The position numbers and the translations under genes were made by a program. Source: Chryseobacterium takakiae (GTDB taxonomy: Bacteria; Bacteroidota; Bacteroidia; Flavobacteriales; Weeksellaceae). From it: 64,000 nt of DNA. Below, one piece after another: positions 43,579 through 53,100 of this stretch (positions are counted from its first letter, which is position 1; every line of letters starts with the position of its first letter). The stretch covers positions 124,001 through 188,000 of the forward strand of contig NZ_FQVO01000004.1 of assembly GCF_900129385.1 (NCBI RefSeq). Reading direction: 5' to 3'. The notes beneath the pieces were generated by a model. It was not told the origin of the DNA. It searched no databases and saw only the letters and a list, made by a program, of their open reading frames with translations.

Positions 43579-43974
43579 TTACTTTTTTATCTGGTCTTCA
43601 GGAAATTCCATTACAGACTTTTCCTCTTTATCAGCCTGTCTTTCTGCCCTAATGCCGTAGCGGGTTTCAATGAAAAGGTTCACTGCTTTTTCGATCCAGT
43701 TTGGCAGATTGGTGGTGATCATTTTTAAATATTTATCATAACCATAACCCAGAACAAATAATATCCCCGTAGAATACCATTTGTCATGGAGTTCGGCCCT
43801 GTTCATGAGATAACTCATGGTAAATCCTACGATGATAACGATCATCAGGGTAATCAGGTGTTCCCACGGCTTTTTTTTTTCTTTATTCTGTATTGAAATT
43901 AAGACCCTTAATAATCCGCCTGAAAATGCAATGGCCGTTCCGATTAAAAGGGCTTTTATACTGTCTAAATTCAT
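43579..43974 (-). CDS. Holin-like membrane protein (131 aa)
   Basis: Three hydrophobic segments (about residues 5-25, 39-57 and 67-84: LITLMIVIIVGFTMSYLM, STGILFVLGYGYDKYL) and a charged C-terminal tail match the layout of small phage holins. A holin would let the cytoplasmic GH19 endolysin reach the cell wall. It lies just upstream of the first toxin gene in transcription order, within the particle cluster. The family is not certain; a generic membrane protein is the alternative. Confidence 0.65.
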   Translation of the reverse strand: MNLDSIKALLIGTAIAFSGGLLRVLISIQNKEKKKPWEHLITLMIVIIVGFTMSYLMNRAELHDKWYSTGILFVLGYGYDKYLKMITTNLPNWIEKAVNLFIETRYGIRAERQADKEEKSVMEFPEDQIKK

Positions 43975-44033
43975 CTTTTCTCTTATATATATTGATTCAA
44001 ATTTGATTTTGGCGCAACTCTCAGCTGCATCAT

Positions 44034-44198
44034 TTATTCCAGGTCCAGGATGTACATATCATCCAAAAACCTTTTGCTTTTCTGCATGTTTTTGTTTTCG
44101 TCCATATAGGCTAATTCATCGATAAGATCATCAATGTTTTTTCTTGGATTTTTGGTTATTTCCCGATTTTTTTTTATTTTTTTTCTTCTCTTTTTCAT
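44034..44198 (-). CDS. Small basic/acidic hypothetical protein (54 aa)
   Basis: The ORF begins with a very basic stretch (MKKRRKKIKKNREITKNPRK) and continues as an acidic helix (IDDLIDELAYMDENKN). It lies 59 bases upstream of the holin-like gene in transcription order and on the same strand. No family is recognised. The charge pattern could suit nucleic-acid binding. Confidence 0.5.
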   Translation of the reverse strand: MKKRRKKIKKNREITKNPRKNIDDLIDELAYMDENKNMQKSKRFLDDMYILDLE

Positions 44199-44503
44199 GG
44201 TACTGAAGTTTTAAATTGAACAGATTTTTAATTTGTAAATAATTCTTCTAAGGACATAAGGTTCCTGCTTTAAGCTCATTGCTTAGCTTAAAAACAACAC
44301 ACTAAAAGCAAAAACCTTTTTACCTTAGTAATTACCTGTAAGATGAATTTATGAAAGACTTTGGGACAACGCTTTTATGAGTCTGGTTTGGTTTAGGGTT
44401 GTTGAGTTAAGAAGTCCTGTTTTACATTATAAGGTTATAATGCAATTAAATTCATGGTTATTATCAGTTTTTAATAGAAATGTGAATAAGAACGTGTGCA
44501 GAT

Positions 44504-44662
44504 CTATCCCTGAAGAATAATATTATATATTGTTCTTTCTGATAAAAACAGCATCTCTGTAAGTTCAGTTACAATCACTTTCATCTGTTTATCCTGATTA
44601 CGCTTAACATAATCAATTACAAAATCTTTTCTTTTTTCTACTAATTCTTTGCTACGTTTCAT
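44504..44662 (-). CDS. Small helix-turn-helix-like protein (52 aa)
   Basis: The ORF has an ATG start and encodes a basic N-terminal helix (MKRSKELVEKRKDFVIDYVK) and an HTH-like end (ELTEMLFLSERTIYNIILQG). The LSERTIYNII segment resembles a recognition helix. It lies between the divergent repressor and the late genes, the usual place for a Cro- or activator-like switch protein. That role is inference. Confidence 0.55.
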   Translation of the reverse strand: MKRSKELVEKRKDFVIDYVKRNQDKQMKVIVTELTEMLFLSERTIYNIILQG

Positions 44663-45144
44663 GTTTGGTTAAAGTTTTTATGTTAAAAGTTTTTTTTAAA
44701 GACAACTCTGCATTTCTTATTTATTGTTTAAATAAGTCCATAAGAAAACCTAAAGACTTGTTTAAAGCCTTTGAAAGGTGTTCATTACATTATTGTTTTT
44801 GATTTTTTAGAAAAGCAGATCCGCCATTTTTAATTTTAAGATAACAGCATCCAGCCTTTCAGCTAATTACTTACCATCGTAATCTTCCGTTGCTGCTATA
44901 AATCAATGTTTATAATAGCCGGGGCATTTTGTTTACCGACAGTAATTCATTTTTAAAGAGCGCAACATTCTATCTTATAGATCATAAGTTTGTTTACAAC
45001 GTTTATGAGCATGTATAACAATCTTTTACTGATAACTACAATTAATCGATATTTTATATGTTAACAGTTATAATATTTATATTTCGGCTTGCTTTTTGTT
45101 ATTAGCAATAAGGAAACAGTAGAGAATACCGTTTCGTCTCCGCA

Positions 45145-45306
45145 ATGAATAAAAATACAGCCGCATTTTATTCACTTTCACATACTACCACACGCATCAA
45201 ACTCATTAAAAACAAGTGTAAAAAGCGCAATTTTTGCATTTATAAAAATCAGAAGTATTATTTTGTTCGTTTAGCGCCAGACAGAACAAAAAAGAGAAAA
45301 ATCTAA
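45145..45306 (+). CDS. Possible small basic protein (53 aa)
   Basis: The ATG-started ORF encodes a Lys-rich peptide (LIKNKCKKRNFCIYKNQKYY, then RLAPDRTKKRKI). No family is recognised. It lies upstream of the repressor on the same strand and overlaps a candidate operator, so it may be either a short gene or chance. Confidence 0.25.
   Translation: MNKNTAAFYSLSHTTTRIKLIKNKCKKRNFCIYKNQKYYFVRLAPDRTKKRKI
45261..45291. promoter_or_regulatory. Inverted repeat TTTTGTTC-N15-GAACAAAA
   Basis: Two perfect 8-base half-sites are separated by 15 bases. GAACA is shared with the palindrome next to the repressor promoter, so this may be a second operator for the same regulator. Confidence 0.4.
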
Positions 45307-45422
45307 TTTTTAATAGTCCTTAAGTACAGAAAAAGCATTTAAACCATTGATTATAAATAGATATTTAATTCAAATAAAGTTTTTAAACTTCAAATAAAAA
45401 TTAAATCATCAATATAATTTTG

Positions 45423-45475
45423 TATATTTGCAGTGTTCCATCTTAACTGTGAAACAAATATACGAACAATGTTCG
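45423..45475 (+). promoter_or_regulatory. Repressor promoter (-7 box) and palindromic operator
   Basis: TATATTTG at 45423-45430 matches the Bacteroidota -7 consensus TAnnTTTG exactly. Thirty-three bases downstream lies the perfect 13-base palindrome CGAACAATGTTCG (45463-45475), suitable as an autoregulatory operator in the 5' leader. The repressor start codon is 66 bases further on. Confidence 0.6.
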
Positions 45476-45541
45476 CTTTTAAAAAAATAATTATGAATAT
45501 TTTTCGTAATTTTTTTACACAATGACCATAAACACATCAAA

Positions 45542-46207
45542 ATGAACTATTTAGAATTTAAAGAAATCAGGAAAAAGCTTAACATGAAGCAGGCCGAGAT
45601 CGCAAAATCCATAGGAGTCGGCACCAGAGCCGTACAATACTGGGAAAAAGGCGAACGGAAAATCCCGGAAACTACGGCTTATTTCATTACCAATCTCCTG
45701 TTAGACCAAGAGAAAAAGCAAAATGAAAACAGTGCCTCGCCGCTTGCTTTTTCAGATCTTAAAATAATGAACGTTCCTCTGGCTAACCAATATGCACAAG
45801 CCGGCTATCTGAGCAGGTTTGCAGATGAAGAATATATAGAAAGCCTTCCCACAATTCCTTTTACCGACGATGTTGAGCACCGCGGTGAATACATGTGTTT
45901 TGAAGTAAGAGGAGACAGCATGGACGACGGGTCCTACGAAAGCTATCTGGAAGGGGATATCATTTTATGCAGGAGTATAAGACAAGATTACTGGATGAGT
46001 AAGCTGCATTATGATAAATGGGATTTTGTGATCGTTCATAAAGAAAAGGGCATCCTGGTAAAACGAATTATCAACCATGATGTTGAAAAAGGTATTATCA
46101 CGCTGCACTCTCTTAATGAATATTATGATGATTTCGAAATCCATCTTCAGGATGTTGCCAAACTGTTCAACATCATCAGTACAAGACGTAAGAATAACAG
46201 AAGATAA
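45542..46207 (+). CDS. Phage-type repressor: XRE helix-turn-helix with S24 (LexA/CI) peptidase
   Basis: An N-terminal XRE DNA-binding domain (MKQAEIAKSIGVGTRAVQYW) is joined to an S24 domain. The probable autocleavage bond is Ala87-Gly88 (YAQAGYL), with Ser126 (GDSMDDG) and Lys174 (ILVKRI) as the catalytic dyad. Such proteins self-cleave on activated RecA after DNA damage. It is the only + strand gene in the particle cluster and divides early from late functions, so it probably represses the eCIS and lysis genes until stress occurs. The gene is intact, with promoter and terminator. Confidence 0.9.
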   Translation: MNYLEFKEIRKKLNMKQAEIAKSIGVGTRAVQYWEKGERKIPETTAYFITNLLLDQEKKQNENSASPLAFSDLKIMNVPLANQYAQAGYLSRFADEEYIESLPTIPFTDDVEHRGEYMCFEVRGDSMDDGSYESYLEGDIILCRSIRQDYWMSKLHYDKWDFVIVHKEKGILVKRIINHDVEKGIITLHSLNEYYDDFEIHLQDVAKLFNIISTRRKNNRR

Positions 46208-46217
46208 AAGATCTGAC

Positions 46218-46253
46218 TTAATAAAATCCTCATAACAGAGGATTTTATTAAGA
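46218..46253. terminator. Bidirectional terminator after the repressor gene
   Basis: A perfect stem (AATAAAATCCTC/GAGGATTTTATT, loop ATAACA) lies in the 68-base convergent gap between the repressor and the 46276 gene. Confidence 0.85.
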
Positions 46254-46275
46254 TATACTCAGATCATGCTTCTTA

Positions 46276-47211
46276 TCATGTAGTACAATTGTATGATGTA
46301 GAAATGCTGGTTATCAAACCACTGGAAGGGTCTACATTATAAATTTTACTTCCGTTATAACTTCCGAACCTCACCCATTTGATTCCGCTGTCTTTAAAGC
46401 CGCTGCTGGCTCCACCCGTATCAAAGCTTCCCAGGTTTGCCGGGATTGCCGGTGTAATACCATCGCTCAGGTAAATATAGCTTCCTTCCTGCGGAAAAGG
46501 GGTGGTAAGATTGATTGTTTTCTTCAAAACACCTTCGCTCCAGCAAATACTTGCGCCGGACTCGTTGCTATTGGTAGGCTCTTTAAATTTCGCCGAAACA
46601 CAGAAAGCATCCGCAAAAGTATAAGGTGCTTTTTTAACGATCCATCTTTTGGATTCAAACTGAAATACATTAGACCAATCTGAAATTCCTGCCGGAGACA
46701 AGCAATGTTTTCTGGCCCTTATATAAAGCGATGTATTTTCAGGAATATTTCCGCCATCCATATGAACATTTTCAAGCGGGGTATAATCAAAATCTACCCT
46801 GAAGTGAATAACATCATTAAAGTCCGGATCCGTAGCGATCTGATATTCCGGTGTATCGAGGTTTACATCGTCTACCGCATAATCCATTACAATTTGTCCG
46901 TTTTCGCGCACCTCTACATTTTTTATAGCCGGAGTTTCACAGACGGACGTTCCGCAATTACCAATTTTGAAAGAACTTACTTTTCTGGTAACAACTCCTG
47001 AAGCTGTTAACTCTACTGCCAATTCGTATTCCCCGGATTTTACAATTCCAGGAAGGGTTATCAAACTTCCATTAGATGGTACCGGAATGATATTGAACAC
47101 CGTGTATGGATCTGCCGAATCCTTTATTTTGTAGTACGCAGTGGCACCCGTTATCGGAACGGAAGAGGTATAATTTATATTAAATGAAATATTGCATGTT
47201 GCTGTTGCCAT
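46276..47211 (-). CDS. Ig/FN3-like structural protein of the eCIS cluster (311 aa)
   Basis: The protein is beta-rich with Ig/FN3-like spacing: ITGATAYYKIKDSADPYTVF, then SGEYELAVELTASGVVTRKV, and TPAIKNVEVRENGQIVMDY. It contains several cysteines but no signal peptide. It lies at the end of the baseplate operon, after the two large PKD/vWA proteins and behind a terminator. It may be a decoration protein of the particle. No specific family can be named. Confidence 0.65.
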   Translation of the reverse strand: MATATCNISFNINYTSSVPITGATAYYKIKDSADPYTVFNIIPVPSNGSLITLPGIVKSGEYELAVELTASGVVTRKVSSFKIGNCGTSVCETPAIKNVEVRENGQIVMDYAVDDVNLDTPEYQIATDPDFNDVIHFRVDFDYTPLENVHMDGGNIPENTSLYIRARKHCLSPAGISDWSNVFQFESKRWIVKKAPYTFADAFCVSAKFKEPTNSNESGASICWSEGVLKKTINLTTPFPQEGSYIYLSDGITPAIPANLGSFDTGGASSGFKDSGIKWVRFGSYNGSKIYNVDPSSGLITSISTSYNCTT

Positions 47212-47238
47212 TGTATTTATATTTTTTATTTATCAGTA

Positions 47239-47280
47239 TAAAAAGAGGTGTTTAAAACTCTTAATAATTAAAACACCTCC
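47239..47280 (-). terminator. Terminator after the 874-residue PKD protein gene
   Basis: The stem GAGGTGTTT/AAACACCTC (47245-47279) is followed by TTTTTATAC on the - strand. It would reduce transcription into the 46276 gene. Confidence 0.75.
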
Positions 47281-47357
47281 TTAAAAAATTATACAGAAAT
47301 CTGTACTTTAAATAGTACCTTCAGTAAATAGTAAGGTGATCTATTACAGATCATTGT

Positions 47358-49982
47358 TTATCCTTCGAATATACTTACCTGCACAAGATCGGTAGCAAAA
47401 GCACCACTATAAGGATCAATAACCGTAAGCTTAAATTCATATGAGCCGATGATGAGGTTTTTCACTATTAATGAAGGTTTATTGACATCCGTAAGTGTTA
47501 CTTCAGGACCCTGTGTCTGTATCCAAGCATAATATAGTATTTCCGCTCCGGATCCATTTCCTGTGAGAGTAAAAGAATTTTTAGATAAAGGGAATCTCTG
47601 GACATCACCTGCATCAGCTCTTATAGTTGGCATTACGCCTTCGCAGCAATTTCCTTTAGGGAATGAGATATCATTAATGGTTGTAACAGGACCATTGTAC
47701 CAATTTCTGATCCTAACAATCTGTGTACAGCCGTTGCTATTTACATTCACTGTTATTACAGGAATTTCAGCCGGATTCAAATCATAATAAGTGTAGTTTA
47801 CATTTCCTTCTCCATCAGGTTTCAGATTGACAAAATTATCATTCTGCAGGAAATCCCAATTGTAATCATAGGTTGTAAACCCTGTTCCCGAAACCTTAAA
47901 TTTCACTTTAGTTTCGTTGGAATCTCCAGACGGATAAACAACTGAAGCCACCTCAATATGCACATCAGATTCCTTGTTCACTTTGATCGTGCAGCTGGTA
48001 GGTTTTCCGTTAACCGTGAAAGCGATGGTTTTTCCATATAATTGCGGGCTCACCCGAGAAGGATTAAAGACATATTGTCCGCCTGCTAATTGTTCAACAC
48101 CTCCGTCCAGGCCTGAAGTGACAACCGCTTTTACATCTCCGTTCATAGGATATACGGTAAATGGTATTGAGCCAGCTTTAGCACAAATAACCGTAGCGGG
48201 AAGTGTTAATTTAACATCAATTTTCGGGGTGCAGCAAATGTAAGGGAGTGAAAAATCTGCAAAAACCACCGGGTTTTCTGATGACTCATACATAATAATA
48301 AAAGTACCGCCTTTTTCCACTCCGCGTCTGTGCTCCAGTCCGGGATGTTTTTCTACATATTCATTAAAATATGCCTTAAACATGTCTTTATTATCAACAA
48401 GTTCTTCCAGAGACAGCATCATGACATCAAATCCCAACTGTTTTTCATCCCTGATCTCGTTAAGCATCCTGAAAGCCTTTTCATAATGCATTCCCTGATG
48501 GCCTTCGATATTATAAAATGAATTTTTATCTATATTAAATAGTAAAGGTTCCTGTATATGCACATCCGGCGACAACCAATTATTGAAGGCTAAATTATCT
48601 CTATATGAACGATTGCCTGTTTTATCAAAGTTCCAGGTTTTCAGGAATTCGTCACTGATTGTGTAGTAGAAAGGAACCGCTTTATTACTAAGAGGATTTA
48701 ATTTCTGCGACGGAGTGATTTCAATCTGTGCACTGCCGTTATCAGCAACCGTAAAGTTTCTGAAATTCTGTACCTGCTGTGTAAAACGGCGGATCAGCAA
48801 CTGTACTCTCCCAGAGTTTTTTTCATCATCCAAAACGGATGAATTGTAAAATTGGTGCCTTGAAAAATCCAGCTGCTTAACCGGAACCAGTTTTCCCAAC
48901 ATGATGTGTTTGGAAAAAGAATTCAGGTCCGGAAGATTTACCGTGAATGCTTTCGGTAAAAGCTTTATAATTTCACTATACGTATCTGATAAATCTTTGA
49001 TCACATCATATGCATACTGAAAGCCTGCATTTTGAATTAGAAAGCTTTTCAGTGTATCCTTGAAACCCTGATAATTAACAGCAGGAAGTCCTATTAACTG
49101 AGCAATCGCATTGATTTTATCAAAAATAACTTTACCATATTGGCTGCTCTCCAAAACATCAGTATACAAACCTTTTATATCAGAAGATAAAAAAGATGCA
49201 TCAACGCCCTGTTCTGCAATAAGTTTTTCTACAATAACACGTTCCTGCTTGCCATATTTAAGGATATCTTCTATAAATAGCGGATGAGGCTGGATACGAT
49301 CCATAGGAGCCGGTATGAGTGCTCCACTATCCGGATCTTTTACGAGAACATTTTCTCCAAGAATATTGATAATACCTTCAGCGGTGGTAACCAGTACTCT
49401 GAGATTCCGGATCTGCTGAACGCCGTGATTGTCACAATCTACTCCTCTGCAGGGTTTAATTTCCTTTTCGTAGCTTTCCAGATAAAGAAGGAGATATTTA
49501 TCCTCCAAACCGGAAAGATTAGCAATAGGCTTAAAATCTGAATTCGCTTCCTTCGCCGTAGCCAGCTCCCAAAGTTCGATCTGACTGCCAATTCCGTTAT
49601 TTTTACGAAACGGCTTGTACCTCACTTTGAAATCCTCGTATACTTTAAAATGAGTGTACTCTTTGTTTTGGATATCAATGGTTTTCAGTTCGCTTACATA
49701 CAAATCTTCATTTATCTTACTGGTATTATTCAAAGTCAGCAAATCACCGTCTGTAGTTACTGCTACCCCTTGCGAGAGGCGTATGCTGCTCAGGAATTTA
49801 TCGGTATAAATAAGCTCCGGCTTGAAACCGCACGCAATCCCAACTCCCTGGAGCATTACTCTGGATAAACGGTCCTGATCTTCAAAAAAGTCTAAAAACT
49901 CATTGAACTGGGGATGCTTTACATACTGCCCTTTACTGAATTTACGGTACTGGGTTGATATATTACTTAATTGATTATTCAT
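47358..49982 (-). CDS. Large eCIS-associated protein with Ig-like and PKD domains (874 aa)
   Basis: The N-terminal 550 or so residues are homologous to those of the 1079-residue protein at 50108: STQYRKFSKGQ, FLDFFEDQDRLSRVMLQGVG, the SQGVAVTTDGDLLTL block, and a helical middle. The C-terminal 300 residues are Ig-like, with a PKD-like domain (VQRFPLSKNSFTLTGNGSGA, IVKNLIIGSYEFKLTVIDPY). There is no signal peptide, so it acts inside the cell or on the particle. It may be a baseplate-attached peripheral protein carrying binding domains. Confidence 0.75.
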   Translation of the reverse strand: MNNQLSNISTQYRKFSKGQYVKHPQFNEFLDFFEDQDRLSRVMLQGVGIACGFKPELIYTDKFLSSIRLSQGVAVTTDGDLLTLNNTSKINEDLYVSELKTIDIQNKEYTHFKVYEDFKVRYKPFRKNNGIGSQIELWELATAKEANSDFKPIANLSGLEDKYLLLYLESYEKEIKPCRGVDCDNHGVQQIRNLRVLVTTAEGIINILGENVLVKDPDSGALIPAPMDRIQPHPLFIEDILKYGKQERVIVEKLIAEQGVDASFLSSDIKGLYTDVLESSQYGKVIFDKINAIAQLIGLPAVNYQGFKDTLKSFLIQNAGFQYAYDVIKDLSDTYSEIIKLLPKAFTVNLPDLNSFSKHIMLGKLVPVKQLDFSRHQFYNSSVLDDEKNSGRVQLLIRRFTQQVQNFRNFTVADNGSAQIEITPSQKLNPLSNKAVPFYYTISDEFLKTWNFDKTGNRSYRDNLAFNNWLSPDVHIQEPLLFNIDKNSFYNIEGHQGMHYEKAFRMLNEIRDEKQLGFDVMMLSLEELVDNKDMFKAYFNEYVEKHPGLEHRRGVEKGGTFIIMYESSENPVVFADFSLPYICCTPKIDVKLTLPATVICAKAGSIPFTVYPMNGDVKAVVTSGLDGGVEQLAGGQYVFNPSRVSPQLYGKTIAFTVNGKPTSCTIKVNKESDVHIEVASVVYPSGDSNETKVKFKVSGTGFTTYDYNWDFLQNDNFVNLKPDGEGNVNYTYYDLNPAEIPVITVNVNSNGCTQIVRIRNWYNGPVTTINDISFPKGNCCEGVMPTIRADAGDVQRFPLSKNSFTLTGNGSGAEILYYAWIQTQGPEVTLTDVNKPSLIVKNLIIGSYEFKLTVIDPYSGAFATDLVQVSIFEG

Positions 49983-50024
49983 TATTATTAATTTTTTAAT
50001 GATTTATGAAAAAGTTTTTATAAG

Positions 50025-50057
50025 CTTCTCGGGCAGAAAAGCTTCTGCCCAAGAAGT
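50025..50057 (-). terminator. Hairpin between the 1079- and 874-residue protein genes
   Basis: A strong stem (CTTCT and GGGCAGAA with complements, loop AAGC/GCTT) is followed on the - strand by a weak T-rich stretch (TATAAAAACTTTTTC). It could be a partial terminator or an mRNA processing hairpin. Confidence 0.55.
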
Positions 50058-50107
50058 ATATCATCACGATAGAATATGAGATTCTGATCATGTGATGCTT
50101 TATCATA

Positions 50108-53100
50108 TTAACCTCCACAACCATTTATAATTGCAGTCTGAATAGCACTTGCATTGTAGCTGGTATTCCATGAACCACCGGTTCCGTTGGCCAGCTCTTT
50201 CCAGATGTATTTTCCTTCTATCTGCTGCTCTACGCCAGCTCCCAGCACAATCACCTTGATGGATTTGGAAAGGCAAACTGCTTTCAGCCTGTTAATTTCG
50301 GTAACATCCAGTCCGTTTGCAGTATCATCATTACCTCCAGGTACGATATCTGTTATAATGATCACATATTTGGCTACACCGGTTCTGAATGCACCTGCAA
50401 AATCATGCTCTACAACTCTGCTTAATGCCATATCGGTAGGTTCCGGACCTCCCACTCCCCATCCGAGGCTTAAGCCTCCGGTAGGATTATTGATTTTACC
50501 AAGCTGACTGGTAAATGTGGAAACATTATTTTCCGACATAACTTCCATTGCCGTGATCCACTGGAATTTTGAACCGACTCCCGTATTAACAAATCTCTGT
50601 GCTGCCGGCAGGCTGGTATATGCTGCCGCTGAGCTATAGCTGGAATTCGTTCTGGAATCCGTTTCATCGGCCAGTACGATACCCAATCTGTACGGATTAG
50701 GAGACGACTGATTCTGTATTGTTGTAATAATACTTCCTGCTCCGGTTTTAGCTGCCTCAATCTGACCGCCCATACTTCCCGTGTAATCAAATATGAACAC
50801 AACGTCCATACCCGAATTACATGGTGGCGGACCAATTTTGACGGTTACCGTTGCTATATTACTGTCTAATTCCCCATCGTTTATATGATACGTAAAAGAA
50901 TCTGAAAGGGTATTTGATCCGTTATGAGTATATCTGATTTTGCCATCAGGTCTCAGTGTTGCTGTTCCGTGAGCCGGCTGAGTATCTATAATGACGGACA
51001 ATGGTGTATTTCCTAAATCGTAATCATTATCTTTAACAGCAATATCCACATGTTCATTATTTGCTACTGAAGCATGGTCGTTTACAGCTACCGGCGGAGA
51101 TTTAACCGTGATAAATACGGTTGCAATATTACTATCATCCCTACCATCATTAACACAATATGTGAATGAATCTTCAAGATTAGCAGAACCATTATGGGTA
51201 TATTTGAATGTTCCATTGCTGTTCAGTATTACTGATCCATGTGAAGGATTTGATTTTTTAATTACAGTCAGTGCGTCATTATCTGCATCATAATCATTAT
51301 CTAAAACAGATATTGTTACAGTTTGTCCGATCAGGCATGAAGCTTTGTCATCCTTAGCAATTGGCGGAATATTCGGTTTTTCTTTTGAACAGCACAGGTA
51401 CGGTAAAGAGAAATCTGCCAGAACCTGGTTGCTGGCTTCCGACCAGTAGATCAATACAAATGTACCTCCGCGTTCTACACCGGCAAGATGTTCCAAACCT
51501 GATTTCCGGTCTAGAAAGTCACTTAAAAGTTCACTTACCACATCCTCTTTTTTAGGATCCTGCCTTACTACAGTGACCCCTTCTCCTTCTTTGGAAAACT
51601 CAGCTTTGTTAAGCAGTTTTAATTTTTCGTCCAGTTTTGAGATCGTGAGAAGGGTATTTCGGGAATCGCTTTTTTCCCTGCTGATATCGGAGGAAATTGA
51701 TATCAAATGTTTTCTCAGGTCATCAATGGATACGGTTTCTTTATCCGGCTCAACGGGAGTTTCCCCTTTTTGTAAAACCAGCGCAATCACATCAAAAGCC
51801 AATCCGTATTTTGTTTTAAGATCATTGATGTTCTGCATCGCAGTTCTGTATGGCATTCCGATATGACCTTCGATTCTGTAGAAATCATTATCATCAATAT
51901 TATAGCTTAAAGGATCCTGAATAAAATCATCCCCTGCAAGATTTGCCGTATGGTAACTTAGGTTATAAGTTTCCCTGTCGGTTTTAGTTTTTTCGTAGTT
52001 CCATTTATTCAACAACAAGCTGTCGACATTATAATAGTACGGAATGGCTTTATCACCTAATCTGACATACTGATTGGAAGGAGTAATTTTAACCGGTCCG
52101 ATATAAGACTGGAATCCATTGATTTTTTGCACAAAACGATTGGCAAGCATAATCACTCTTTCATAATTCTCATCTTCTGTTGTGGTTACCGGTGAATGGT
52201 AGAAACTGTGACGGTAAAGGGTGTTTTCCCCTAATTCCAGTGATGCTCCTACGCGGCCCAGCAAGAGGTGTTTCGGAAATGAGTTGATATCCGGGCAGCA
52301 TTCTGCATCAAGATGCAAAATAAGTCCCTTTATTTCATTGTAGGTATCAATTAAATCTTTCAGCAAATCATAGCGGTACTGATAGTCTTCCAGTCTTGGA
52401 GTTCCCGCAGGATATAATACGGATGTAAGTTTATCAATAAGCGCCTGGCCGCTGAAATTGAGATTTATATTAAAAACACCAGCAATTTTATTAAACCCAT
52501 CACTAAGCTGTGTAACGGTGCTGAATGCATTCTGGAACCTCATTTTAAGGTCCGAAGGTCTTACAATGCTTTTATCAAGAATGACTCTTTTAGCCTCTAA
52601 TTTAGGCAGCGTATCAAAAAGCACCTGATAGGTATGATGAGCTTTATAAACAGTATCTTTTGCATCCCCCGAAGAGATCAGACTGAGCACCGAGTCCGAG
52701 TCTGCCAAAAGCACTTTTAGATTAGAAACCTGCTCTGCACCGTTATTATCGCAATTTGCGTCCTGACAAGGCGTTTCATCATTAGAATAGCTTTCCAGAT
52801 ACAGGATAATCACTTTGTTGTAAATGGCATTGCCTAATTCTTTTACATCTCTGAAACCACCGCCATTAGGAAGCAGATTATATTCTTCCTGTGTAATTAA
52901 TTCTAAAAGCGGGATCTGCTTATTGCCGATACGGAAATGTTTATATTCCACTGCATCCGTATAACTTTTATAATATTTGTAGCTGTTAGCGTCAAAATTT
53001 ATAGTAACCTCAGAAGAAGTATTTCCTTTTTTACGCAATGTAATAATATCCCCGTCTGTAGTAACTCCTGCCCCCTGAGATATCACCACGCTATCATAAT

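Larger units (their letters stand above)
44663..45422. other. Regulatory gap between the - strand operon and the repressor
   Basis: This stretch is AT-rich. It holds a possible 53-codon + strand ORF (45145-45306) and an inverted repeat (45261-45291), listed separately. I see no other gene. Promoters for the - strand genes probably lie here, but none matches a consensus clearly. Confidence 0.5.
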
